This document shows, piece after piece, positions 24,894 through 31,723 of a stretch of DNA of 64,000 bases (position 1 is the stretch's first letter; the number at the start of each line of letters is the position of its first letter). Both the position numbers and the translations under genes were made by a program. Location of the stretch: contig JAAZYR010000009.1 in NCBI GenBank assembly GCA_014239555.1, positions 62,001 through 126,000 on the forward strand, written 5' to 3'. This stretch comes from Acidimicrobiales bacterium. Its GTDB lineage: Bacteria > Actinomycetota > Acidimicrobiia > Acidimicrobiales > Poriferisodalaceae. The notes beneath the pieces were generated by a model, which was not told where the DNA came from, searched no databases, and saw only the letters and a list, made by a program, of their open reading frames with translations.

Positions 24894-26075
24894 ATGCCCG
24901 GCTCGGTAATTGTTTCAGGAGCACGCACACCCATTGGTCGTTTCAACGGAGGCTTGTCGAGTTTGACGGGTGCCCAGTTGGGTGCGCACGCCATCTCAGC
25001 AGCATTGGAGCGAGCCGGTTTGACCGGCGGTCAAGTCGATCATGTCGTCATGGGGCAGGTTCTTCAAGCAGGTCAAGGCCAAATCACGGCGCGCCAAGCT
25101 GCGGTGGCCGCCGGCATACCCATGGATGTTCCCGCTCTCACGATTAACAAAGTTTGTTTGTCTGGCCTCAACGCCGTATACCTAGCCGATCAGATGATTG
25201 CCGCCGGTGACGCCGACGTGGTTGTCGCTGGCGGGATGGAGTCAATGACCAACGCTCCTTACCTCATGGCTGAAGGCCGCGGCGGTTTCAAAATGGGCCA
25301 CGGCGAAGTCCGTGACGCAATGATCCACGACGGGTTGTGGTGCGCGTTTGATGATGGCCACATGGGTGACGGCACCGAACGAGACGCAGCGGCGGCTTCG
25401 ATTCATCGGTCAGCAATGGATGAGTTCTCCGCTCAGTCACACGACAGAGCTGCGGCAGCGCAAAAAGCGGGCCGTCTAGAAGTTGAAATATCTCCTGTCC
25501 CGATACCTCAGCGGGGTGGAGACCCACTTTTAGTTGACATCGACGAAGGGGTACGTCCCGGGACATCCGCCGCGAACCTCGGGAATCTTCGGCCCGCGTT
25601 CGCAACCGATGGTGCAGTGACAGCGGGCAATGCATCGCAAATCTCCGACGGCGGTTGTGCATTAATACTGATGTCAGCGGAAAAGGCCCGAGAACTTGAG
25701 CTTGATGTGTTAGCGCAGATAGTGAGCTACGGCATGGTGTCAGGCCCTGGCACTTCGCTTCTAACACAGCCTTCTCGAGCTATTCGTCACGCACTTTCTA
25801 AAACTGAATTCGCTATCGAAGATCTGTCGCTGTTTGAGCTCAATGAAGCATTCGCGGCAGTGGGCCTAGCAGCCACAGAGGACCTTGGGGTGAGCGATGA
25901 AATCGTCAACGTCAACGGCGGTGCCGTTGCCCTTGGCCATCCGATTGGTATGTCAGGAAGCCGGTTAGCTCTCACCTTGATGAATGAACTCCACAGGCGC
26001 GGCGGTGGGTTGGGCGCTGCTGCGTTGTGCGGCGGCGGAGGTCAAGGCGACGCTTTGGTGATTGAAGTCGCTTAA
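24894..26075 (+). CDS. Acetyl-CoA acetyltransferase (thiolase)
   Basis: Condenses two acetyl-CoA to acetoacetyl-CoA or runs in reverse. The 393-residue thiolase has all catalytic residues: nucleophile C88 (NKVCLSG), H349 (GHPIGMSG) and C379 (CGGGGQG). The start has a good Shine-Dalgarno (AAAGGA, about 5 nt upstream). It is divergent from ccr-mce; PhaA-type thiolase feeding crotonyl-CoA formation is the natural role. No acetoacetyl-CoA reductase or crotonase lies adjacent. Confidence 0.95.
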   Translation: MPGSVIVSGARTPIGRFNGGLSSLTGAQLGAHAISAALERAGLTGGQVDHVVMGQVLQAGQGQITARQAAVAAGIPMDVPALTINKVCLSGLNAVYLADQMIAAGDADVVVAGGMESMTNAPYLMAEGRGGFKMGHGEVRDAMIHDGLWCAFDDGHMGDGTERDAAAASIHRSAMDEFSAQSHDRAAAAQKAGRLEVEISPVPIPQRGGDPLLVDIDEGVRPGTSAANLGNLRPAFATDGAVTAGNASQISDGGCALILMSAEKARELELDVLAQIVSYGMVSGPGTSLLTQPSRAIRHALSKTEFAIEDLSLFELNEAFAAVGLAATEDLGVSDEIVNVNGGAVALGHPIGMSGSRLALTLMNELHRRGGGLGAAALCGGGGQGDALVIEVA

Positions 26076-26098
26076 ATCGCGAATAAGTTAAGCGATTT
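26074..26098. terminator. Hairpin at the thiolase 3' end
   Basis: A 7-bp stem (AAATCGC at 26074-26080, GCGATTT at 26092-26098) begins in the thiolase stop codon; the loop is 11 nt. The A/T ends of the stem give a short T run on either strand, so it could terminate the thiolase transcript. Confidence 0.45.
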
Positions 26099-26130
26099 GT
26101 CATCAAACTGAAATGTTTGTAACATAACTG

Positions 26131-26150
26131 CAAAGAGTCCCAACTCTTTG
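26131..26150. terminator. Short perfect hairpin in the thiolase/recR convergent gap
   Basis: An 8-bp stem with a 4-nt loop (CAAAGAGT, CCCA, ACTCTTTG). It sits between two convergent genes and ends one base into the long hairpin that follows. Bidirectional terminator is the simplest reading. Confidence 0.4.
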
Positions 26151-26232
26151 GATGTCGGAGTTGGCAGCTAATCGACTCATGCATGGTGTGCCCGCGACAC
26201 ACCAGGTCGAGTGGCTCTCAGCTCCGACATCC
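26150..26232. repeat. Long imperfect inverted repeat / structured RNA candidate
   Basis: The 83 nt fold into one long hairpin. An 11-bp perfect outer stem (26150-26160 with 26222-26232) continues through 4 pairs, a C/C mismatch, 5 pairs, one mismatch, 6 pairs, a 7-nt bulge (CATGCAT), and a 6-bp GGTGTG/CACACC tip with a 7-nt loop. That is about 32 pairs, a few of them G-T. It lies in the 179-nt convergent gap between thiolase and recR. It has no T-tract. It may be a non-coding RNA, an unusual terminator or a small palindromic mobile repeat. Confidence 0.6.
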
Positions 26233-26254
26233 GCCCTCCCACCGGCGTTGCCAA

Positions 26255-26851
26255 TCAAGTCTGAAGCTCGCGCCGTCCTTCTAAAGCTCGACCCAAGGTC
26301 AGCTCGTCGGCGTACTCAAGGTCACCACCTACCGGCAGACCGCTTGCGATACGTGTCACTTTGAGGCCCAGAGGCTGCATTTGCCTAGCCAAATACATTG
26401 CGGTTGCTTCACCCTCAATGTTGGGGTTGGTACACAAAATCAATTCATCAATATTTTCTTCTGGAATGCGGATGAGTAGCTCACGTATCCGAAGCTGTTC
26501 GGGTCCAATACCTTCCATCGGATTTAACGCTCCCTGCAAGACGTGATAGGCACCGCGAAATCCCGCTTTTTCAAGAGCGATAACGTCTTTAGGCTCTTCT
26601 ACGACACACAACGCACCGGTCTGTCTCTGAGGATCGGCACACGTAATGCAAAGTTCATTTTCTGAGATATTGCAGCACCGGTTGCAAAAACCGATCCGTT
26701 CTTTAACTTCAACTATTGCCGTCGCTAATCGCTGAGCCTCTGTCTTAGGCAACTTCAGGAGATGGAACGCTATTCGTTGCGCGGATTTGGGACCGATTCC
26801 AGGCAATCTGCCGAGTTCATCAATGACGTCTTGGACTGGGCCGTCATACAA
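26255..26851 (-). CDS. recR: Recombination mediator RecR
   Basis: Works with RecO/RecF in loading RecA at gaps. The 198 residues are the usual length. It has an N-terminal helix-hairpin-helix ([11 protein letters not shown]), a four-cysteine zinc finger ([16 protein letters not shown]), and a TOPRIM domain starting [14 protein letters not shown]. Its start lies 6 nt after ybaB in the conserved order dnaX-ybaB-recR known from many bacteria. Confidence 0.97.
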   Translation of the reverse strand: MYDGPVQDVIDELGRLPGIGPKSAQRIAFHLLKLPKTEAQRLATAIVEVKERIGFCNRCCNISENELCITCADPQRQTGALCVVEEPKDVIALEKAGFRGAYHVLQGALNPMEGIGPEQLRIRELLIRIPEENIDELILCTNPNIEGEATAMYLARQMQPLGLKVTRIASGLPVGGDLEYADELTLGRALEGRRELQT

Positions 26852-26857
26852 CTTTCC

Positions 26858-27178
26858 CTAACCTCCTTGATCTGATTGCGTTAGTGCGTCTAGCCGAGCA
26901 ATGACCGCAGCCTGCGCATTGCCACATTCTTTCAGCGCATCGCGAAACGCGGCGGTTACTAAATCTTCAAGCATGGTGACTTCATCGCTGCTGACAACGT
27001 CGACATCAATAGCGACGCCTACCACTGTTCCGTCAGCCAGCATCGAGACTTTGACCGCTCCGCCACCCGCTGAGCCTTCAACCGAAGTCAAGGAAATTTC
27101 TTGACGTTGTTCCAAGATCTGATTTTGTAGTTCCTGTGCCTGGGAGAGGGTCGGCCCGGCAGCCCAATTCTCAGTCAT
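26858..27178 (-). CDS. YbaB/EbfC-family nucleoid-associated protein
   Basis: A 106-residue DNA-binding protein that forms dimers with an alpha-beta-alpha fold. It has an N-terminal coiled region (LSQAQELQNQILEQRQEI), a central sheet with GGGAVKVSMLADGTVVGVAID, and a C-terminal helix EDLVTAAFRDALKECGN. Position between dnaX and recR is the conserved context for this family. It starts 13 nt after dnaX. Confidence 0.95.
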   Translation of the reverse strand: MTENWAAGPTLSQAQELQNQILEQRQEISLTSVEGSAGGGAVKVSMLADGTVVGVAIDVDVVSSDEVTMLEDLVTAAFRDALKECGNAQAAVIARLDALTQSDQGG

Positions 27179-27191
27179 CGGTTAATCACTC

Positions 27192-28934
27192 TCACATGGT
27201 GCCATCATCATCGGATGCAACCGCGCCAGGAAAAGCTTCCAGGACCCGCTCAACGCTTGATGGGCCGCTGTCGTTTGTTGTTGTGAAGTCTGCCGGGTCA
27301 ACTACTTCCTCAGGTGGTTCCATAGGTTTTTCTACGTCGGCGACTTGGGAGCCGGACGAAACAACGAGCTCTACTTGGACGTTGGCGCCAGTCAGATTGC
27401 TGAGAGATTCCTCCACATCGTTTTTGAGTTGTTCGCATCGCTCCCGGTGAGTTTCATTCGGTAACTCGAACTTCACGATGCTCTCTTGGACCTCGACCAA
27501 TTTTGCGGCTTGGAACCGAGCACGAGCACGTGCACTCAGGCCAGGAAGAGCCCGCTGCTGCCACAATTCCGATATTTCAGTTGCCGACAGCTGCATGGAT
27601 TTAAGAGCTGGTTCTTGTTGAGCCTGTGCAGTTTCATCATTGGGAGGCTCGCCCGAAGTGTCCTTCTCAGTATTTGGCGGCGACGGCGGTGGAGGCAGTG
27701 GGGCATCAGTTCCTACCGCGGCGCTCTCTAAAGGGGCAACCTCCGGTGTCGCAGCCAATGCTGCTCGAGCGGCCGCCGCAGGTTTCGGTGCTCGCTGACT
27801 AGGAGAGGGAGCCGACTTCGAAGGTTCCGGTTGAGCGGGCTGACTAGGAGAGGGAGCCGACTCCGAAGGTTCCGAGGGAGGACGCTCTTCAGAAGATTCA
27901 GCAAAGAGTCGCACGATGGCCAAATCAAGGACTAACCGAGGATCCGGAGCCTGGCGCATACCAGTAAGAGCGTCCCCTAAAAGTTCCAACGCTCGGACGT
28001 TGGTCGCCCGGCCCATTTGGGCGGCTTTCTCCGCCAGTTGGGGTAACTCCCCCAACGTTGCTTCACCTGGGTTAACGCCCGCGCCTGCCAAGAAAATATC
28101 TCGTAATTTTCGGGCGGTGCGTTGCGCTAAATCCCTCGGGTCTACGCCAGCGGCAACAGTTTCAGCGATAGCTGCCATCGAGGCAGTCAGATCATGCCCA
28201 GCGATACCGTCAACTAATGCGTCGACTGAAACTCGAGTGTCAGGAATACCCCCAGCAGTCACTACTTGGTCTAATGCTGAAAGAGCATCGCGTACTGAAC
28301 CTGCACCCCGTTCAACCACATATTCAACGACGGCGGGGTCAAGCTCCATGCTGGCCCGTTCTCCGATGTCTTGGACATGTCTCATCAAGATTTCAGCCGG
28401 TATCAGGTTCAACTCAACGTGTTGAGTTCGACTTCTAATGGTCGGCAACACCTTCTGCGGATCGGTTGTTGCAAGAACAAAGATCACATGGTCGGGTGGT
28501 TCCTCCAACGTTTTGAGGAGCGCGTTCGAAGCTGCGGTCGTCAGCATGTGAACCTCGTCAAGGAGATACACCTTGCGTTTTCCTGGGCTTCCTAGGGCGG
28601 CGTTCGCAGTAATTTCGCGGATGTTGGCAACATTGTTGTTCGAGGCGGCATCGAGCTCGACAAGATCCATCGAATTCCCTAACTCGAACGCTCCGCAGCT
28701 TTCACATTGCCCGCATGGTTCTCCATCGCCAGGAGGCTCGATGCAGTTCAAAGCCTTCGCCAAAATTCTTGCCGTAGATGTCTTGCCGGTGCCACGTGGG
28801 CCGCTAAGGAGATACGCGTGGCCTACGCGCTCTTCTGCCACCGCGTTGCGAAGAGCCGCAACCAAATGATCTTGACCGATTACTTCTGCGAAAGTTTGCG
28901 GGCGGAACCGCCGGTATAGGGACTGATAGGCCAT
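27192..28934 (-). CDS. dnaX: DNA polymerase III subunit gamma/tau
   Basis: Clamp-loader ATPase. The 580-residue protein has Walker A (SGPRGTGKTSTARIL), a zinc site with four Cys (CIEPPGDGEPCGQCESC), Walker B/DEVH (LLDEVHML), and sensor-1 region (LATTDPQKVLPTIRSR). Residues about 365-440 are a Pro/Ser/Ala-rich linker containing a 15-residue tandem duplication. The C-terminal part is the tau-like polymerase-binding region. I see no slippery A-run typical of programmed -1 frameshifting. First gene of the dnaX-ybaB-recR operon; the SRP RNA gene is divergent. Confidence 0.96.
   Translation of the reverse strand: MAYQSLYRRFRPQTFAEVIGQDHLVAALRNAVAEERVGHAYLLSGPRGTGKTSTARILAKALNCIEPPGDGEPCGQCESCGAFELGNSMDLVELDAASNNNVANIREITANAALGSPGKRKVYLLDEVHMLTTAASNALLKTLEEPPDHVIFVLATTDPQKVLPTIRSRTQHVELNLIPAEILMRHVQDIGERASMELDPAVVEYVVERGAGSVRDALSALDQVVTAGGIPDTRVSVDALVDGIAGHDLTASMAAIAETVAAGVDPRDLAQRTARKLRDIFLAGAGVNPGEATLGELPQLAEKAAQMGRATNVRALELLGDALTGMRQAPDPRLVLDLAIVRLFAESSEERPPSEPSESAPSPSQPAQPEPSKSAPSPSQRAPKPAAAARAALAATPEVAPLESAAVGTDAPLPPPPSPPNTEKDTSGEPPNDETAQAQQEPALKSMQLSATEISELWQQRALPGLSARARARFQAAKLVEVQESIVKFELPNETHRERCEQLKNDVEESLSNLTGANVQVELVVSSGSQVADVEKPMEPPEEVVDPADFTTTNDSGPSSVERVLEAFPGAVASDDDGTM
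27795..27874. repeat. Tandem duplication inside the dnaX linker
   Basis: A 35-nt unit occurs twice with one mismatch (27795-27829 and 27840-27874), period 45 nt. It encodes two copies of a 15-residue segment, EPS(E/K)SAPSPSQ plus variable tail, in the disordered linker. Recent slippage or unequal exchange is the likely cause. Confidence 0.85.
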
Positions 28935-28989
28935 CGAAGGCTGATGCTACTGGTGTGCTGCGACGCTTAGCGGCAAGTAGCCTGAGAGC

Positions 28990-29125
28990 GCATCATCGTT
29001 CCACGTGGCGGCCGGGTCCTGTGCAACAGTGGCCTGTGAATCGAGTCAGGGCCGGAAGGCAGCAGCTCTCAGCGGATTCCTCTGTGTGCCGCAGATCGCC
29101 TGGCCGCCTCGTGGGGCGATGATCA
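28990..29125 (+). ncRNA. ffs: Signal recognition particle RNA (4.5S-type)
   Basis: The universal SRP domain IV core is present at about 29044-29067 (GTCAGG-gCC-GGAA-GGc-AGCAGC), with the GGAA tetraloop and the symmetric and asymmetric Ffh-binding loops. Flanking arms pair well. CCACG(t)GGCGGCC near 29001-29013 pairs with GGCCGCC(t)CGTGG near 29102-29114, and ATCATCG (28992-28998) pairs with CGATGAT (29117-29123). Ends are set by that outer stem and are approximate. Linkage to dnaX and tadA is the known bacterial arrangement. Confidence 0.92.
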
Positions 29126-29126
29126 A

Positions 29127-29214
29127 GGAGAGTTGCCAGAGCGGACGAATGGGCTCGCTTGGAAAGCGTGTGAGGTCTAACCGGCCTCCGTGGGTTCGAA
29201 TCCCACACTCTCCG
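29127..29214 (+). tRNA. tRNA-Ser (GGA anticodon)
   Basis: An 88-nt class II tRNA. The acceptor GGAGAGT pairs with ACTCTCC (29207-29213), followed by discriminator G. The anticodon loop TTGGAAA gives GGA, reading UCC/UCU. There is a long variable arm and a standard GGTTCGAATCC T-loop. CCA is genomically encoded at 29215-29217, and its A is the first base of the tadA start codon. The anticodon stem has one T-T mismatch. It follows SRP RNA by a few nt, so both may come from one primary transcript. Confidence 0.95.
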
Positions 29215-29216
29215 CC

Positions 29217-29663
29217 ATGAACGACGACCAAGCCATGTACCTAGCCCTTGAGGAAGCAAGGGCCGCCATAGAGCATGAGGATGTTCCCGTAGGCGCGCTG
29301 ATAATCGTCGAAGGCGAAGTGGTGTCCTCGCGCCACAACGAACGTCAACTAACTGGTGACCCGACTGCCCACGCAGAAATTTTGGCTTTACGAGACGCAG
29401 CGACCCGTTTGGGTACTTGGCATCTAGATGCGGCAACTTTGGTTACGACATTAGAACCGTGCCCCATGTGCGCGGGCGCCGCACTCAACGCCCGCGTCAA
29501 GCACGTCGTTTTCGGGGCACACGACCCAAAAGCTGGCGCTGTCGAGACGCTCTATAACCTGCTCGCAGATCCAAGGTTGAATCACGAAGCTCAAATTACG
29601 AGCGGAGTCTTAGCTGACGAATGCGGGGAAATTCTCACAAGTTTTTTTGCTGAACGACGGTGA
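29217..29663 (+). CDS. tadA: tRNA-specific adenosine deaminase
   Basis: Deaminates A34 to inosine in tRNA-Arg(ACG). The 148-residue cytidine-deaminase-fold protein has the zinc motif HAEILAL (His and proton-shuttle Glu) and PCPMCAG (two Cys). Later FGAHDPKAGA is typical of TadA. The first plausible start, ATG 29217, overlaps the tRNA CCA end; ATG 29235 is the alternative. Neither has a Shine-Dalgarno, so translation after tRNA 3' processing would be nearly leaderless. Confidence 0.94.
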   Translation: MNDDQAMYLALEEARAAIEHEDVPVGALIIVEGEVVSSRHNERQLTGDPTAHAEILALRDAATRLGTWHLDAATLVTTLEPCPMCAGAALNARVKHVVFGAHDPKAGAVETLYNLLADPRLNHEAQITSGVLADECGEILTSFFAERR

Positions 29664-29697
29664 CGTCAACCAATGGATCAATACGTCAAATCATTGG

Positions 29698-29787
29698 TGG
29701 CGGAAGGTGTGGGATTCGAACCCACGGTGACCCGGAGGCCACAACGGCTTTCGAGGCCGCCCCATTCGTCCGCTCTGGCAACCTTCC
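29698..29787 (-). tRNA. tRNA-Ser (CGA anticodon)
   Basis: On the minus strand the acceptor GGAAGGT (29787-29781) pairs with ACCTTCC (29708-29702). Discriminator G is at 29701 and encoded CCA at 29700-29698. The anticodon loop CTCGAAA gives CGA, reading UCG. It has a long variable arm, as expected for serine. Its D arm and T arm are the same as those of tRNA-Ser(GGA), so the two genes form a distant inverted repeat around tadA. The 188 nt upstream (29788-29975) hold a 7-bp hairpin (29811-29817/29824-29830) but no gene. Confidence 0.95.
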
Positions 29788-29999
29788 GCCTTTGATCCTA
29801 CCCAGCGACTCGCGTTCCAACATGAACGCGAATTCATCTCTCGGTAGACCATCGGCTTACACGCGACGCTCCAGGAATAGTCTCGCCTCATGAGGAGACA
29901 TCTGACCCTTGAGTTGTTACGCATCACGTCAGACCCAACACCCCAATATTGTGTTCCTCAACTCAGCCACATCGAATGGAACAATTTGCAAAGGGCTAC

Positions 30000-31259
30000 G
30001 TGACCACCACACACACTTGGTCAGTAGGAGACCTCTGCGACGCGGTGCGGGATACGCTCAATGCCGTTTTCCCCGACGAGTTGTGGATTGAGGGCGAAAT
30101 TGTCGGTCTCAAAGACCATTCTTCCGGGCACGTCTACTTTGATCTCATCGAACCTGACACCACGGGAAGTCGCGTAGATAAAATGTCAGTCACCTTATGG
30201 AGGGGGCGCCGTCCGGCAGTTGAATCTGTTTTAAGTCGAGCCGAATCCGGCCCGCTTGTTGACGGCATCAAAGTTCGGATCAAAGGCGAACTAAGTTTTT
30301 ATGCGCCTCAAGGCCGAGTGCAGTTGCAAATGACCGCAATTGACCCCCATCACACTCTGGGACAATTGGCAGTAGATAAAGACAAGGTTCTCCGGACACT
30401 TTCTCTTTCGGGGTTACTCGAAGCCAATGGTGCAGTCCCTCTGCCCACAGTTCCTCTTCATATCGGTTTGATCACTTCTGACGGGAGCGCCGCTTACAAC
30501 GATTTCGTTAATGAAATCGCGTTAAGTACTTACCCGTTCAAGATTTCGCTCGTTCATTCGTCGGTGCAGGGCGCAGATGCCGAAGCTGACCTGATCAACG
30601 CTGTCACCACAATGTCAAAACGTCCCGTCGACGTGATTGCAGTTGTTCGCGGCGGAGGGGCGCGCACCGACCTGATGGCATTCGATCTCGAAAGTGTCGC
30701 TCGAGCCGTCGCTGGGTCAACCGTGCCCATCTTTTCTGGAATCGGCCACGAGATCGACCGATCTGTTGTCGACGAAGTGGCACACACAGCATTCAAAACA
30801 CCCACTGCTTGCGCCGCCGCTTTAGTTCAACGCGTCGCAGCCTTTGACCAACGTTTGTCTGATGGTTCCAAAAAACTTGTTGCGGTTGCCATGGCTCGCC
30901 ATGACCGGGCCACGGCACTGGTTTCTTCGGCGGCGAGAACCATTAACGATCGAACGCGGCGAACATTGGATGTCAACGAGGAACGGCTGGGGGCGACAAG
31001 CGTTCGTCTAAAAGGATTGGCTCAAATAGTCATTAACCGGGAGAGTCAACGCATTGATCGCATTAGTGATCTGGTTCAGGCGCTTCACCCTGATCGAGTT
31101 CTTGCCCGAGGCTTTTCCATTACCCGAAATGAAAATGGCGAAATTGTTCAGGGCCCGGTTCCTCTCGGAAGTGCAATATCGAGTGAAACCGCTTCTTCGC
31201 TCATAGTGAGCACAGTTACCGAATCACATCTTCGCCAGATCGAGGAGACCAATGACTGA
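30000..31259 (+). CDS. xseA: Exodeoxyribonuclease VII large subunit
   Basis: Bidirectional single-strand exonuclease subunit, 419 residues from the chosen start. It has an N-terminal OB-fold (LWIEGEIVGLKDHSSGHVYFDL), then the catalytic domain with TSDGSAAYNDF, VVRGGGARTDLMAFD and GIGHEIDRSVVDEVA, followed by coiled helices. GTG 30000 is preferred: AAAGGG lies just upstream and the protein then begins MTTTHTWSVGDL as usual. ATG 29976 and TTG 29949 are in-frame alternatives. It overlaps xseB by 8 nt. Confidence 0.95.
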   Translation: MTTTHTWSVGDLCDAVRDTLNAVFPDELWIEGEIVGLKDHSSGHVYFDLIEPDTTGSRVDKMSVTLWRGRRPAVESVLSRAESGPLVDGIKVRIKGELSFYAPQGRVQLQMTAIDPHHTLGQLAVDKDKVLRTLSLSGLLEANGAVPLPTVPLHIGLITSDGSAAYNDFVNEIALSTYPFKISLVHSSVQGADAEADLINAVTTMSKRPVDVIAVVRGGGARTDLMAFDLESVARAVAGSTVPIFSGIGHEIDRSVVDEVAHTAFKTPTACAAALVQRVAAFDQRLSDGSKKLVAVAMARHDRATALVSSAARTINDRTRRTLDVNEERLGATSVRLKGLAQIVINRESQRIDRISDLVQALHPDRVLARGFSITRNENGEIVQGPVPLGSAISSETASSLIVSTVTESHLRQIEETND

Positions 31260-31455
31260 GGAAAACCTGACATTTCAATCAGCTATGGAAGAACTTGAAT
31301 TGATTCTCCAGAAGCTCGACAGCAGTGAAGTCAACATCGACTCGTTGACCGTTGACTTGCAACGCGCTTCGGAGCTGATCGAGTGGTGCCGCAGCCGGTT
31401 GGAATCAACAAAGGTTGACGTTGAACGAATAGTCGCCGACTTGGAGGAGCGATGA
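31252..31455 (+). CDS. xseB: Exodeoxyribonuclease VII small subunit
   Basis: A 67-residue helical hairpin protein that wraps around XseA. The typical pattern is seen: LTFQSAMEELELILQKLDSSEVNIDSLTVDLQRASELIEWCRSRL, here cited as two helices rather than one motif. The start (ATG 31252) overlaps the xseA end by 8 nt, indicating coupling and stoichiometric expression. Confidence 0.94.
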   Translation: MTEENLTFQSAMEELELILQKLDSSEVNIDSLTVDLQRASELIEWCRSRLESTKVDVERIVADLEER

Positions 31456-31498
31456 CGGGCTTTTTCGACTGGAGCTTTCGCCCCTTCCCGAAAAGGGT

Positions 31499-31536
31499 GT
31501 GAACCGGGGGAGTCGGTGGGTACTCCCCCGGTTCAC
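31499..31536 (+). terminator. Strong 15-bp perfect hairpin downstream of xseB
   Basis: A perfect 15-bp stem (31499-31513 with 31522-31536) with an 8-nt loop (CGGTGGGT). It is preceded by a small CCCTT/AAGGG stem and followed by a 7-bp CGGATCG/CGATCCG stem. No T-tract follows, so this would be a T-less terminator or a processing/stability element. The remaining gap to 31723 holds nothing else I can support. Confidence 0.65.
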
Positions 31537-31723
31537 GGAACGCCCGCGGATCGGTGGGCGATCCGGGACGCAAATCGCGCAGACCACAAAACCTGCTTCG
31601 CTGAGTTGAACGTAGGACCGATTGTTTTGATCCAGTTCGGGGACAACGACGTCCCACATGTTGATCAGGCTAATGGCGGGCTACGGTTCGACCACTTGTC
31701 TGAAAAGAAAATTGAGGCCTGTT

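Noticed and set aside
24758-24994. N-terminal extension of ccr by 79 residues
   Set aside because: It overlaps the divergent thiolase start and promoter region and has no family similarity.
27192-28934. Programmed frameshift in dnaX giving a gamma form
   Set aside because: I find no A-rich slippery heptamer followed by a stop in the -1 frame near the domain III/IV border.
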